Below are positions 35,766-44,070 of a stretch of DNA of 64,000 nucleotides, piece by piece (position 1 is the stretch's first letter; every line of letters starts with the position of its first letter). This DNA comes from Gilvibacter sediminis (GTDB lineage Bacteria; Bacteroidota; Bacteroidia; Flavobacteriales; Flavobacteriaceae): the NCBI RefSeq assembly GCF_028561565.1, contig NZ_JAQQTE010000001.1, positions 491,717 to 555,716 on the forward strand, in the 5' to 3' direction. The translations under genes were made by a program, and so were the position numbers. Below the pieces are notes generated by a model. The model was not told the DNA's origin and searched no databases. It was given only the letters and a program-made list of their open reading frames with translations.

Positions 35766-35797
35766 AATCCGGAGTCTTTTGGCTTCGGATTTTTTTA
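35766..35797 (+). terminator. Terminator after accC
   Basis: Eleven-base-pair stem AATCCGGAGTC/GGCTTCGGATT (one or two G-T pairs), TTTT loop, then a T run. Confidence 0.8.
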
Positions 35798-35807
35798 TTT
35801 TTAGTCC

Positions 35808-35960
35808 ATGCGAGAAGGCTATTTTAAACACATGGCTTTTGTAGTGACCTCTGTTATAGTGGTCGCTATTGGGCTCAAGACTTTGGGAGTATATTTTGCG
35901 TTCTCTATTCCGCTGTTTATGGTCATTTTTATCATCATTGCTAAAAAGTCTAAGAAATGA
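35808..35960 (+). CDS. 50-residue membrane protein
   Basis: A 50-codon gene that starts MREGYFKHMAFVVTSVIVV and has two hydrophobic helices (about 8-24 and 29-45) joined by GLKTLGVYFA, ending in KKSKK. Its TGA overlaps the ATG of the FAD oxidoreductase gene (ATGA), so translation is coupled. The overlap and the well-formed helices argue that it is a real gene. No family recognised. Confidence 0.6.
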   Translation: MREGYFKHMAFVVTSVIVVAIGLKTLGVYFAFSIPLFMVIFIIIAKKSKK

Positions 35961-37075
35961 CGCTTTCCTATTGGGAACATAAAACTTGGTTTAAGGATAT
36001 TGATTTCGCGATTATTGGAAGCGGCATCGTGGGCCTTTCTGCAGCTTTGGCTTTACGCACTCGATTTAGTCAAGCCAAGATCACCGTTTTGGAGCGTGGA
36101 ATGCTGCCTTCTGGAGCCAGCACTAAGAATGCAGGCTTTGCTTGTTTTGGAAGCGTTTCCGAGCTCTTAGACGACCTTTCTTCGCATAGCAAGCAAGAAG
36201 TATTAGAGTTGGTTAAAAGGCGTGTCAACGGTCTGGAAAGTTTAAAATCACTCTTAGGTACCACTGCCTTGGCCTTTGATCCCTGTGGCGGTTATGAGTT
36301 ATTTACTCAAGAAGACACGGAGCTCTATGAAGAAAGTCTAACCGCTATATCAAAATTAAATGCTCTACTCGATCCTATCTTTAAGGCTCCTGTTTTTAGC
36401 GCGGTAGCTAATAGCTTTGGATTCAATCAGCTTCAACCGAAGCTCATCTTCAATCAGTTTGAAGGAAAGATAGACACCGGAGCTATGATGCAGGCCTTGA
36501 TCCGAAAGGCGCAGGCTCATAATATTCAAATCATCAATGGTGCGGCAGTCACCGCTATTTCTGACGATGAGTCTGGAGTGAAATTGCAACTCAATGGCGG
36601 TACGGAGATCTCTGTTGACCGCTGTTTGATAGCTACCAATGGTTTGGCCGGAGGTCTGTTGCAAGAAGATCTTAAACCGGCAAGAGCGCAAGTTTTGATC
36701 ACCGAACCTATTCCAGACCTTCACTTTAACGGCACCTTTCATTTAGACCGCGGATATTATTACTTCCGCAATATTGACAACAGAATTCTCTTTGGCGGTG
36801 GACGCAATTTGGATGTGGACGGAGAGACCACTACAGTCATGGAGACCACAGAGCGCATACAAAACGCCTTAGATTTACTGTTACGCCATACGATTTTACC
36901 CGGGAAAGACGTTAAAATTGAACAGCGCTGGAGCGGTATTATGGGAGTGGGCAGTAAAAAAGCGCCCATTGTCAAGCAGCTTTCCAACCGTGTTTTCTGC
37001 GGAATTCGCCTAGGCGGAATGGGAGTTGCCATTGGTGCGGATACCGGCCAGGCGTTGGCCAATCTAATTGATTAA
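35957..37075 (+). CDS. FAD-dependent oxidoreductase (DAO family)
   Basis: 372 residues with an N-terminal FAD-binding Rossmann fold (DFAIIGSGIVGLSAALALRTRF) and the DAO-family glycine-rich STKNAGFACFGS, FNQFEGKIDTGAMMQALIRKA, ATNGLAGGLL and FGGGRNLDV stretches. The C-terminal part has IMGVGSKKAPIVKQL and GIRLGGMGVAIGADTGQALANLI. Likely oxidises an amine or amino acid; closest to the glycine/D-amino-acid oxidase group, substrate unknown. It begins within the stop of the 50-aa gene and its own stop overlaps the mtgA start. Confidence 0.9.
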   Translation: MTLSYWEHKTWFKDIDFAIIGSGIVGLSAALALRTRFSQAKITVLERGMLPSGASTKNAGFACFGSVSELLDDLSSHSKQEVLELVKRRVNGLESLKSLLGTTALAFDPCGGYELFTQEDTELYEESLTAISKLNALLDPIFKAPVFSAVANSFGFNQLQPKLIFNQFEGKIDTGAMMQALIRKAQAHNIQIINGAAVTAISDDESGVKLQLNGGTEISVDRCLIATNGLAGGLLQEDLKPARAQVLITEPIPDLHFNGTFHLDRGYYYFRNIDNRILFGGGRNLDVDGETTTVMETTERIQNALDLLLRHTILPGKDVKIEQRWSGIMGVGSKKAPIVKQLSNRVFCGIRLGGMGVAIGADTGQALANLID

Positions 37076-37776
37076 TGCGCAAATTCATTCGTTTTCTATT
37101 CAAGAGTTTCTTTTGGTTTTTGGTCTTGTCCAATCTCTGGGTTTTGGCGTATCGTTATTTGCCTGTTCCAGCAACACCTTTAATGGCTATTCGATATTTC
37201 CAACAGGAGGAACCTGCGCCAGTACAACATCAGTGGATCGCTTTAGAACAGATCAATCCTGAGCTACAAAAAGCGGTGATCTGTGCGGAAGATCAGCAGT
37301 TTTTAAATCACAAGGGTTTTGATGTAGCAGCCATTAAAAAAGCCCAAGCCAGCAATAAAGAAGGCAAGGCATTACGCGGAGCGAGCACCATCAGTCAACA
37401 AACGGCAAAGAATGTCTTTTTATGGCCTCAGCGTTCATGGGTTCGGAAAGGATTTGAAGCGTATTTTACTTTTTTGATCGAGATTTATTGGAGCAAAGAG
37501 CGCATTTTGGAAGTCTATTTGAACAGTATTGAATTCGGCCCGAGTGTATACGGCGCTCATGCTGCAGCTCAGCATTGGTTTGACAAAGAAGCAGCAGATC
37601 TCAGCAAGGATCAGGCCACGGCCCTAGCGGCTATTTTGCCCAATCCTAGAAATTATCAGCCTGTAAATCCATCAGCTTATATTGCTAAGAGAAAACGCTG
37701 GATCAGCAAGCAGATGATTAACTTTGGACCTTTGGAATTTGAATCAGAAACACCCAACGACCTTGGTGCCAAATAA
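37075..37776 (+). CDS. mtgA: Monofunctional peptidoglycan transglycosylase
   Basis: 233-residue GT51 enzyme that polymerises lipid II glycan. One N-terminal membrane helix (about 5-25), then the glycosyltransferase motifs EDQQFLNHKGFD (catalytic Glu), RGASTISQQTAKNVFLW and KERILEVYLNSIEFGPSVYGA. No transpeptidase domain, as expected. One base overlaps the previous gene (TAATG) and 11 nt overlap the next. Confidence 0.94.
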   Translation: MRKFIRFLFKSFFWFLVLSNLWVLAYRYLPVPATPLMAIRYFQQEEPAPVQHQWIALEQINPELQKAVICAEDQQFLNHKGFDVAAIKKAQASNKEGKALRGASTISQQTAKNVFLWPQRSWVRKGFEAYFTFLIEIYWSKERILEVYLNSIEFGPSVYGAHAAAQHWFDKEAADLSKDQATALAAILPNPRNYQPVNPSAYIAKRKRWISKQMINFGPLEFESETPNDLGAK

Positions 37777-38215
37777 AGAAGACTTATTACAGCTATGTCA
37801 TGCCTCACTCGATAAGCGGTTGAAAGGCCTAAAGCAGGCGCAAGCGGCTGTGGACGAATCTATGTCTGGAGCCGTAAAGAGCAGCGCCGGAGACAAACAC
37901 AATACGGAGCGCGCTCATTTGCAATTGCAAAGTGAGAAATTGGGGCAGCAGTTCAAAGTCTTAGACCAGCAGCGCTTGGTGCTTTCAAAAATTATAACGG
38001 ATTCCGTGACGGGAAGAGTTCATTTAGGCAGTTTGGTAGAAACTGATCAGCAGTGGTATTTCTTGTCGATTCCTGCTGGAGCTTTAGTCTCAAAAGATCA
38101 AACCTATTGGGCCATTGCGCCGCAGAGTCCAATTGGGCAACTGTTGTTAGGAAAAGCGGTAGGCGATTCGTTTTCTTGGAACGGCAAGAGCCAAGAGATC
38201 AAGGCAATTTATTAA
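37766..38215 (+). CDS. GreA/GreB-like protein
   Basis: 149 residues with the Gre layout: an N-terminal helical region likely to form a coiled-coil hairpin (about 1-75) and a C-terminal globular part with VHLGSLVETDQQWYFLSIPAG and SPIGQLLLGKAVGDSFSW, which matches the Gre C-terminal PLARALLGKxVGD pattern. The acidic residues at the coil tip are not obvious, so transcript-cleavage activity is doubtful. It begins with GTG at 37766 inside mtgA; a longer start at 37724 lies wholly within mtgA and is less likely. The stop overlaps that of a convergent gene by 4 nt. Confidence 0.7.
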   Translation: MPNKEDLLQLCHASLDKRLKGLKQAQAAVDESMSGAVKSSAGDKHNTERAHLQLQSEKLGQQFKVLDQQRLVLSKIITDSVTGRVHLGSLVETDQQWYFLSIPAGALVSKDQTYWAIAPQSPIGQLLLGKAVGDSFSWNGKSQEIKAIY

Positions 38216-38670
38216 TCGTCATCACGCGTCGCGTCATAGACCTCAATGTTCAAGGATGCTGCAATGCCATCAGCCTTGTGCATAGCATCTTCTTTTGTTT
38301 CTCCTTCATAGACCGTGATGTGCTTGTTCCTTTGATAAAACAAGTTGATGCGGTAGACCGTCTTTCCCATAGCTGCTTCAGCAACCCAAACGCGGGCGCG
38401 ATAGTTTTTGGTCGTTTTAAATACAGACACGTATTCAATCTCAGGAAGGGGTTTCCAACTACCAATAGTCACTCCCCATACCGAATACAAGTGGCGGTAT
38501 TTCTTTTCAAAGACGTTTACTTCCGCTCCTTCTCTTAAGGATAAACGCGCTGCAACCCCCATTAAGATCAGGCCAAACATAGTGCCTTGGGTAAGCAAAT
38601 ACGCTCCTAAAAGCACTACTGCGATGGAGAAGACCACTTTTATTTGTGGAATAGGGTTTAAAAAGCGCAT
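38212..38670 (-). CDS. Membrane protein, unknown function
   Basis: 152 residues with two adjacent hydrophobic helices (about 10-27 and 30-43) forming a hairpin, followed by a soluble C-terminal part with alternating strand pattern (YVSVFKTTKNYRARVWVAEAA) and the end DAMHKADGIAASLNIEVYDATRDDD. No family recognised; similar to PH-like membrane-anchored proteins in shape only. Its ATG and the stop of the ABC ATPase gene share one base. Confidence 0.7.
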   Translation of the reverse strand: MRFLNPIPQIKVVFSIAVVLLGAYLLTQGTMFGLILMGVAARLSLREGAEVNVFEKKYRHLYSVWGVTIGSWKPLPEIEYVSVFKTTKNYRARVWVAEAAMGKTVYRINLFYQRNKHITVYEGETKEDAMHKADGIAASLNIEVYDATRDDD

Positions 38671-39590
38671 TAATCTTGAATTTTTAGGTGGATTTGAGTA
38701 CCCGATTCTAGAGCGTCTGATGCGTTGAAAAAATACTCTTGAGGTCCGTTTTTAGCATGAATAAGATAGTGACTTCCTTTGAAATAACTGGCGTGCACAG
38801 TGGCAGAGAAATCGGCAGGTTCAGAGACTGCCACTAGTTGATGTGGGAACAAATAGCGCCCGTCTTCAAGCGCGTTGATCTCTCCAAAGAATCCCGCTTG
38901 GTATGCGCTGGAGACGTTTTTATACAGTTCTTGTGGAGGTCCGTAAAAGGAAACGCTTCCTGCTTCTAGAATCAAGACCTTATCTGCAAAACTCAAGGCC
39001 TCATTGGCGTCGTGCGTAGCGGTAATGCAGGTGATTCCTTCCTGTTTTAAGTAATTGTACAAGAGCCGCCTTAAACGCGAGCGTCTAAACTCATCTATAT
39101 GGGCAAAAGGCTCATCCAAAAGCAGGATTTCAGGAACCAAGGCCAAGGCTTTCGCAATGGCCACCCGCTGCTTTTGACCCCCGCTCAGTGACTTGACTTT
39201 TTGTTTGGCAAATGGTACCAGGTCTAAAAGCTCAAGCAGCTGCTCAGTTCTTGTGGCTTCTTGCTCCGGATTGCGTCTGGAAAAATGTTCTTGAATATTC
39301 TCATTAACTGTAGTGTAGGGCATCACATTGGCTTCTTGAGCTACTAGCTTCATATATGGAGCGCCAGGAACCAATTGATCTTTGGGCCCTAGAACAGGAT
39401 CGCCTTTCCATTGAATGTGGCCAGATTGGAGATCCATTAGACCATAGATCAAGTGGAGCAGGGTTGATTTACCACTCCCGCTTTCTCCCAGAATGGCTAA
39501 ATGTTCCCCAGCTTCCAAATGGAATTTAAGAGGACCCAACAGCTGCTCTTGTTGGTCATAGCCGAATTGTTCAATGGAGACTTCAAGCAT
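38670..39590 (-). CDS. ABC transporter ATP-binding protein
   Basis: 306-residue ATPase with Walker A GESGSGKST, the Q loop, signature LSGGQKQR, Walker B ILLLDEPFAHID and switch His in ITATHDANEAL. The C-terminal extension of about 70 residues (ELYKNVSSAYQAGFFGEINALEDG) resembles the TOBE-type tail of FbpC/PotA-like importers. No permease or binding protein lies nearby; the neighbours are a two-helix membrane protein and a peptidase. Confidence 0.9.
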   Translation of the reverse strand: MLEVSIEQFGYDQQEQLLGPLKFHLEAGEHLAILGESGSGKSTLLHLIYGLMDLQSGHIQWKGDPVLGPKDQLVPGAPYMKLVAQEANVMPYTTVNENIQEHFSRRNPEQEATRTEQLLELLDLVPFAKQKVKSLSGGQKQRVAIAKALALVPEILLLDEPFAHIDEFRRSRLRRLLYNYLKQEGITCITATHDANEALSFADKVLILEAGSVSFYGPPQELYKNVSSAYQAGFFGEINALEDGRYLFPHQLVAVSEPADFSATVHASYFKGSHYLIHAKNGPQEYFFNASDALESGTQIHLKIQD

Positions 39591-39591
39591 A

Positions 39592-39620
39592 GAAAAAAGC
39601 CCTTGCTTGTTGGCAAGGGC
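39592..39620 (-). terminator. Terminator after the prolyl oligopeptidase gene
   Basis: GCCCTTGC/GCAAGGGC stem with a 6-nt loop and T run on the minus strand. Confidence 0.8.
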
Positions 39621-39629
39621 GTTTATGTT

Positions 39630-41792
39630 TTATCCTTTCACTTTTGAACTGACATCTTCTGGCAGTACGCGGTAACCCATATTGTAGAGGGTAAAGCCAA
39701 AGAGGTCTGCATAGAGTTCAATGGTTTTACTCACTGGAGTTCCAGCGCCGTGACCGGCATCTTTTTCAATACGGATCAATGTTGGATTGGCTCCTCCGTT
39801 CTTGGCTTGCAGTTCTGCAGCAAACTTAAAACTGTGGGCTGGTACCACACGATCGTCATGATCTGCAGTGGTGACCAAAGTGGCTGGGTAGTTAACACCT
39901 TCTTCCACATTGTGTACTGGGCTGTATCCTAAAAGATAATCGAACATCTCTTTGGAATCTTCTGAGGTTCCGTAATCATAAGCCCATCCTGCACCGGCGG
40001 TAAAGCTGTGATAACGCAACATGTCCAAAACTCCTACTGCAGGTAAGGCTACCTTCATCAAGTCTGGGCGTTGGGTCATTACGGCTCCAACTAAAAGACC
40101 TCCGTTAGATCCACCGCGGATCGCGAGGTATTCTGAAGAGGTGTATTTGTTTTCAATCAAGTATTCTCCTGCAGCAATAAAGTCGTCAAATACATTTTGC
40201 TTTTGCATTTGCGTACCGGCATCGTGCCAAGCTTTTCCGTATTCACCACCACCTCGAAGGTTAGGCACGGCATAAACTCCACCTTGTTCCATCCAAACGG
40301 CATTAGCAATGCTAAATCCAGGGTTTAAAGAGATATTGAATCCACCGTAGCCGTAAAGAATGGTTGGGTTTTTACCGTTGAGCTCCAAACCTTTCTTGTG
40401 GGTAATGATCATCGGCACTTTTGTTCCGTCCTTAGAGGTATAGAAAACTTGAGTGCTTTCATAATTATCTGGATTGAAATCTATGGCTGATTTGCGATAT
40501 AGCGCAACTTCACCGCTGTCTGCTTGGTAGGTGTAAATGCTGCCTGGCGTGTAGTAATTGGTAAAGCTGAAGTAGATCTCGTTCTCTTCTTTTTTAGAGA
40601 AGAAACCGCCTGCTGAACCGATTCCCGGTAATTCAACCTCACGTACCAAAGTACCGTCATAGTTGTACTGCATCACCTTAGAGATGGCATCTACCGAGTA
40701 TTCCGCAAAGATATATCCTGCTCCCGTAGAAGGGCTCAATACGTTCTCTGTTTCTGGGATCACATCTACCCAATTGGCTGGATTGGGATCTGTTGCTGAG
40801 GTTTTAACGATACGCTGGTTAGGAGCGTTTAGATTAGTCACTAAATAAAGAGTGTCTCCATCGTTATCCAACATATACGTATCGCTATCTACATTGTCAA
40901 TTACGGTGATCAATGGGCGATCGGGATTCTCTAGGTCTTTTAAGAACATTTTGTTCCCGGAGGTTGAAACCGAGGCAGAAATGGCTAACCATTTGTTGTC
41001 TTCAGAAACGCCACCGCCAACATAACGGTGCTTTTCAGCTTCTGTTCCTCCAAAGACTACTGGATCTGCTCCTTGATCTGTTCCTAATTTGTGGTAGTAC
41101 AGTTTGTGCTGATCGGTCTTTGCAGAAAGCTCGCTACCTTCTGGCTTATCATAACTCGAGTAATAGAATCCTTCATTCTTATACCAAGAAATACCACTGA
41201 ATTTCACGTCGCGTAAGGTGTCTTCAATGATGGCTTTTGAAGCAACATCCATGATCAAAATCTTACGCCAGTCGCTTCCCCCTTCAGAAATACTGTAGGC
41301 TGCTAAGGATCCATCCTCAGAAAAACTCAGCCCAGAAAGGGAAATGGTTCCATCCTCTTTAAAGGTATTCGGATCTAAGAAAACCTCTGCAGTACTTGGG
41401 TCGTCCCCAGTTTTGTAGCGGTAGACCACGTACTGGTTCTGCAAACCGTCATTCTTTCTAAAGTAGGTATAGTCTCCTTCTTTAAAAGGCGCAGTAACTT
41501 TTTCATAGTTCCAGATAGATTCCAAACGCGATTTGAGTTCTTCGCGGAATGGAATGGTATCTAAAAATCCGTTGGTCACTTCATTTTGGGCGTCTACCCA
41601 AGCTTCTGTTTCTTCACTTCTGTCGTCTTCTAGCCAACGGTAAGGGTCAGCTACATTGACACCAAAGTAAGTATCTACGGTGTCTACTTTTTTGGTTTGA
41701 TGATATTCCACTGTGGGTACGGGTTCTGGGGTATTTTCTTGGCAACTCATTGCCACTACAGCCAAGAGGACTGCTCCAAATAATCTCTTCAT
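39630..41792 (-). CDS. Prolyl oligopeptidase (S9A)
   Basis: 720-residue exported lipoprotein-like peptidase (lipobox VVAMSCQEN). A seven-bladed propeller is followed by the alpha/beta-hydrolase domain: catalytic Ser in [13 protein letters not shown], Asp in [15 protein letters not shown] and His in [11 protein letters not shown]. Cleaves short peptides after proline. The N-terminal start [28 protein letters not shown] is characteristic of the S9A family. Confidence 0.95.
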   Translation of the reverse strand: MKRLFGAVLLAVVAMSCQENTPEPVPTVEYHQTKKVDTVDTYFGVNVADPYRWLEDDRSEETEAWVDAQNEVTNGFLDTIPFREELKSRLESIWNYEKVTAPFKEGDYTYFRKNDGLQNQYVVYRYKTGDDPSTAEVFLDPNTFKEDGTISLSGLSFSEDGSLAAYSISEGGSDWRKILIMDVASKAIIEDTLRDVKFSGISWYKNEGFYYSSYDKPEGSELSAKTDQHKLYYHKLGTDQGADPVVFGGTEAEKHRYVGGGVSEDNKWLAISASVSTSGNKMFLKDLENPDRPLITVIDNVDSDTYMLDNDGDTLYLVTNLNAPNQRIVKTSATDPNPANWVDVIPETENVLSPSTGAGYIFAEYSVDAISKVMQYNYDGTLVREVELPGIGSAGGFFSKKEENEIYFSFTNYYTPGSIYTYQADSGEVALYRKSAIDFNPDNYESTQVFYTSKDGTKVPMIITHKKGLELNGKNPTILYGYGGFNISLNPGFSIANAVWMEQGGVYAVPNLRGGGEYGKAWHDAGTQMQKQNVFDDFIAAGEYLIENKYTSSEYLAIRGGSNGGLLVGAVMTQRPDLMKVALPAVGVLDMLRYHSFTAGAGWAYDYGTSEDSKEMFDYLLGYSPVHNVEEGVNYPATLVTTADHDDRVVPAHSFKFAAELQAKNGGANPTLIRIEKDAGHGAGTPVSKTIELYADLFGFTLYNMGYRVLPEDVSSKVKG

Positions 41793-41921
41793 CTAAATTT
41801 AGTTTTACGGGCCTAATAAGCAGCCGATTGCCAGCTGAATTTTAAGGCAGCTAAAGGTAAGAAAAACTAGCGTTGCTGCATTGCTGCAAAAATCAGTTTA
41901 ACAGCAACTTAAGAGCTCGTC

Positions 41922-42296
41922 TCAAGTAAACAGTGGGGTGTAGGCTTTCCAGTATTTATAAATCAGTAACGCATTGAGTCCGGCTACAACCAAAGCAATG
42001 CCAATATCTGGCAAGTCTAAAAAGACGTGAAACAGTACAATGTTCAAGGAAATGGGCGCGAGTAATATAAGTGCAAAAGGAACCCATTTATTCAATAAAA
42101 GCATCAGGCCTACCAGAATTTCTAAAGCACCTACAATATAGAGCACATAGCCTGTGGCATCTAGTGAGGTCATAAATTCTGCGGCTCGAGGCGGGAATTC
42201 TGGTGGTGTTAAAAATTCAAAGAATTTGTTGGCTCCAAAAGCCAATAAGGCAAGGCCTAAAAGCCACTTTAAAATTTTAGAAAAGGTGGAATTCAT
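41922..42296 (-). CDS. DoxX-like membrane protein (copy 1)
   Basis: 124 residues with four membrane helices of the DoxX/SURF4-like type: KILKWLLGLALLAFGANKFFEF, TGYVLYIVGALEILVGLMLLL, PFALILLAPISLNIVLFHVFL and IALVVAGLNALLIYKYW. Clearly paralogous to the protein at 45579-45977 (shared NKFF, KWVP-ALxxLxPISxNIVLFHxFLxLPxIG). DoxX proteins are linked to quinone or thiosulphate redox in some organisms; the role here is unknown. The start at 42296 gives a normal helix; ten upstream codons are unlikely. Confidence 0.85.
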   Translation of the reverse strand: MNSTFSKILKWLLGLALLAFGANKFFEFLTPPEFPPRAAEFMTSLDATGYVLYIVGALEILVGLMLLLNKWVPFALILLAPISLNIVLFHVFLDLPDIGIALVVAGLNALLIYKYWKAYTPLFT

Positions 42297-42353
42297 AGGG
42301 CGGTGGTTAGTTAGTGAGCTGCGCATGAGCGCATTACTAAAGATAATAAAAAT

Positions 42354-42383
42354 AAAAAACCCTGTGATCTGGTGACCACAGGG
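42354..42383 (-). terminator. Terminator after the FG-GAP gene
   Basis: CCCTGTG/CACAGGG stem, followed on the minus strand by a T run. Confidence 0.75.
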
Positions 42384-42408
42384 CTCAATTTTGAGAAGTG
42401 TATTTCTC

Positions 42409-44040
42409 TTATTTCTTCAAGAACTGTTTGTTGATCACAGCTCCGTTAGTTTCAATCTTTAAAACATAAGCACCAGTAGCTAGCGCTGCAACATTGATGG
42501 TTTGGTTACCCACTGTTCCAGACTGTACTAAAGCACCGTTTAGGTTATAGATGTTGTACTGAGCATCGTTAAGCGGTGTTCTGTAATCCAATTGCAACAA
42601 CTCTGTAGCAGGGTTAGGGAAAACAGTTAAGGCAACTTCATTAGTTTGCTCCTCAACACTCAAAGGTTGACCTTCATAGATAGTCAAAACTTGATCTACA
42701 GCAACATCTTCAAAAGTGTCCACAGTACCTGATGGCCACTTAACAACCAAAGTGTTGATGTTAGTCGCAGTTCCCAATCCGAAGTGTGTATTGAGCGTGC
42801 TCAAGAAACGGAATCCTTCTCCGTTACGCACATCACGGATCTGTGTTCCGGCATCTGTAGTCAATTCAATTCGAGCTCCAATACCGTTCACATTACTTGG
42901 ATCTCCCACCGTGTTGATGGTCAACCAGTGGTTGGCGTTCCCGTCATTATAACGGATAAAGCCTGAGTTGAAAGCGTCTACAAAACCGTCGTTGTTCAAG
43001 TCTCCAAAAGCTCCGTTGCTTCCACTAATGGCTCCAAAGGAAATAGTAGTAAAGGTTAGATCACCGTTTCCGTAAAGGATGTTCCCGTTAGAGGCGATAT
43101 CCAAGAAACCGTCGTTGTTGAAATCGTGCGTAGCGTTCTCAATTCCAGTAGCCGTAACTGACAATACACCAGAAGCAGCGGTTACATCAGTAAAGGTATA
43201 TCCAGATCCAGGACCGTTATTACGCATAAGTTTGTGCGCTCCAGAACTTGCTCCGACAAAGACATCCATATCTCCGTCGTTATCAAAATCTCCCCAAGCA
43301 GAAGACCAAGTTTGCATCGGGTCTGCCAAGCCAATGGCTACGCCGTTCTCTGTAAAGGTACCGTCTCCATTATTTCTGTGCATTTGGTTGGTTCTACGTG
43401 CAACCTCTCCACCACACTTAGCGATGAACATGTCTAAAAGACCGTCGTTGTCGTAATCGATCCATACAGATCCGTAGTTACCCCCAGAAGGGTAATCCCC
43501 TAAACCACCTTGGTTAAAGGTCAAAGCTCCGGTTCCGTCATTAATGTAGTATACGTTAGGAGCAACATCGTGACACACAAAGGCATCCATGTTTCCATCG
43601 TTATTGATGTCTACAAAGTTGGAACGCTGAGAGAATACGAATTCAGGTCCTGAAACCTCAACAAATCCGCTCCCTGTTCCGTCAGAACGCATAAAAGTTA
43701 CTCCACTTCCACCTCCGTAAAGCAAATCGGTGTATCCGTCACGGTTGTAATCAGCTGCAGCTAAACTCCAAGAAGGTGTGTAGTTTGCAGAGGATGTTGA
43801 AATGTTACGAGTCACGAAAGTTCCGTCGGGTTGTTGTTCCAAGATGTTCACGTTGGTAGAACTGATCGAAACGATATCGTCCAGAAAATCTCCGTTCATA
43901 TCCACAACAGCTCGGTTAGATCCCGAGGTAGATACAGAAGAAAAACTGAAGCTAACCGGATCCACACTACCCGCAGAATCCTGGGCAAAAACAGCACCTA
44001 CCGTAGTCAAGGCAAGGATGCTTAGCATAATTTTTTTCAT
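42409..44040 (-). CDS. T9SS-secreted FG-GAP/ASPIC-UnbV protein
   Basis: 543 residues: signal peptide MKKIMLSILALTTVGAVFAQ, then FG-GAP/VCBS-type repeats with Asp-rich calcium loops (DYNRDGYTDLLYGGG, DINNDGNMDAF, DYDNDGLLDMFIA, DFDNDGDMDVFVG and more; residues about 45-360). An ASPIC/UnbV domain follows (about 375-450, GARIELTTDAGTQIRDVRNGEGF) and then a type IX secretion sorting domain (VFPNPATELLQLDY to the terminal KQFLKK). It should be exported and retained on the surface. The same transcript as the diheme cytochrome upstream (30-nt gap) is likely. Confidence 0.93.
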   Translation of the reverse strand: MKKIMLSILALTTVGAVFAQDSAGSVDPVSFSFSSVSTSGSNRAVVDMNGDFLDDIVSISSTNVNILEQQPDGTFVTRNISTSSANYTPSWSLAAADYNRDGYTDLLYGGGSGVTFMRSDGTGSGFVEVSGPEFVFSQRSNFVDINNDGNMDAFVCHDVAPNVYYINDGTGALTFNQGGLGDYPSGGNYGSVWIDYDNDGLLDMFIAKCGGEVARRTNQMHRNNGDGTFTENGVAIGLADPMQTWSSAWGDFDNDGDMDVFVGASSGAHKLMRNNGPGSGYTFTDVTAASGVLSVTATGIENATHDFNNDGFLDIASNGNILYGNGDLTFTTISFGAISGSNGAFGDLNNDGFVDAFNSGFIRYNDGNANHWLTINTVGDPSNVNGIGARIELTTDAGTQIRDVRNGEGFRFLSTLNTHFGLGTATNINTLVVKWPSGTVDTFEDVAVDQVLTIYEGQPLSVEEQTNEVALTVFPNPATELLQLDYRTPLNDAQYNIYNLNGALVQSGTVGNQTINVAALATGAYVLKIETNGAVINKQFLKK

Positions 44041-44070
44041 GTCATTTTTTAGTTAAGTGTTTAACGTTGT

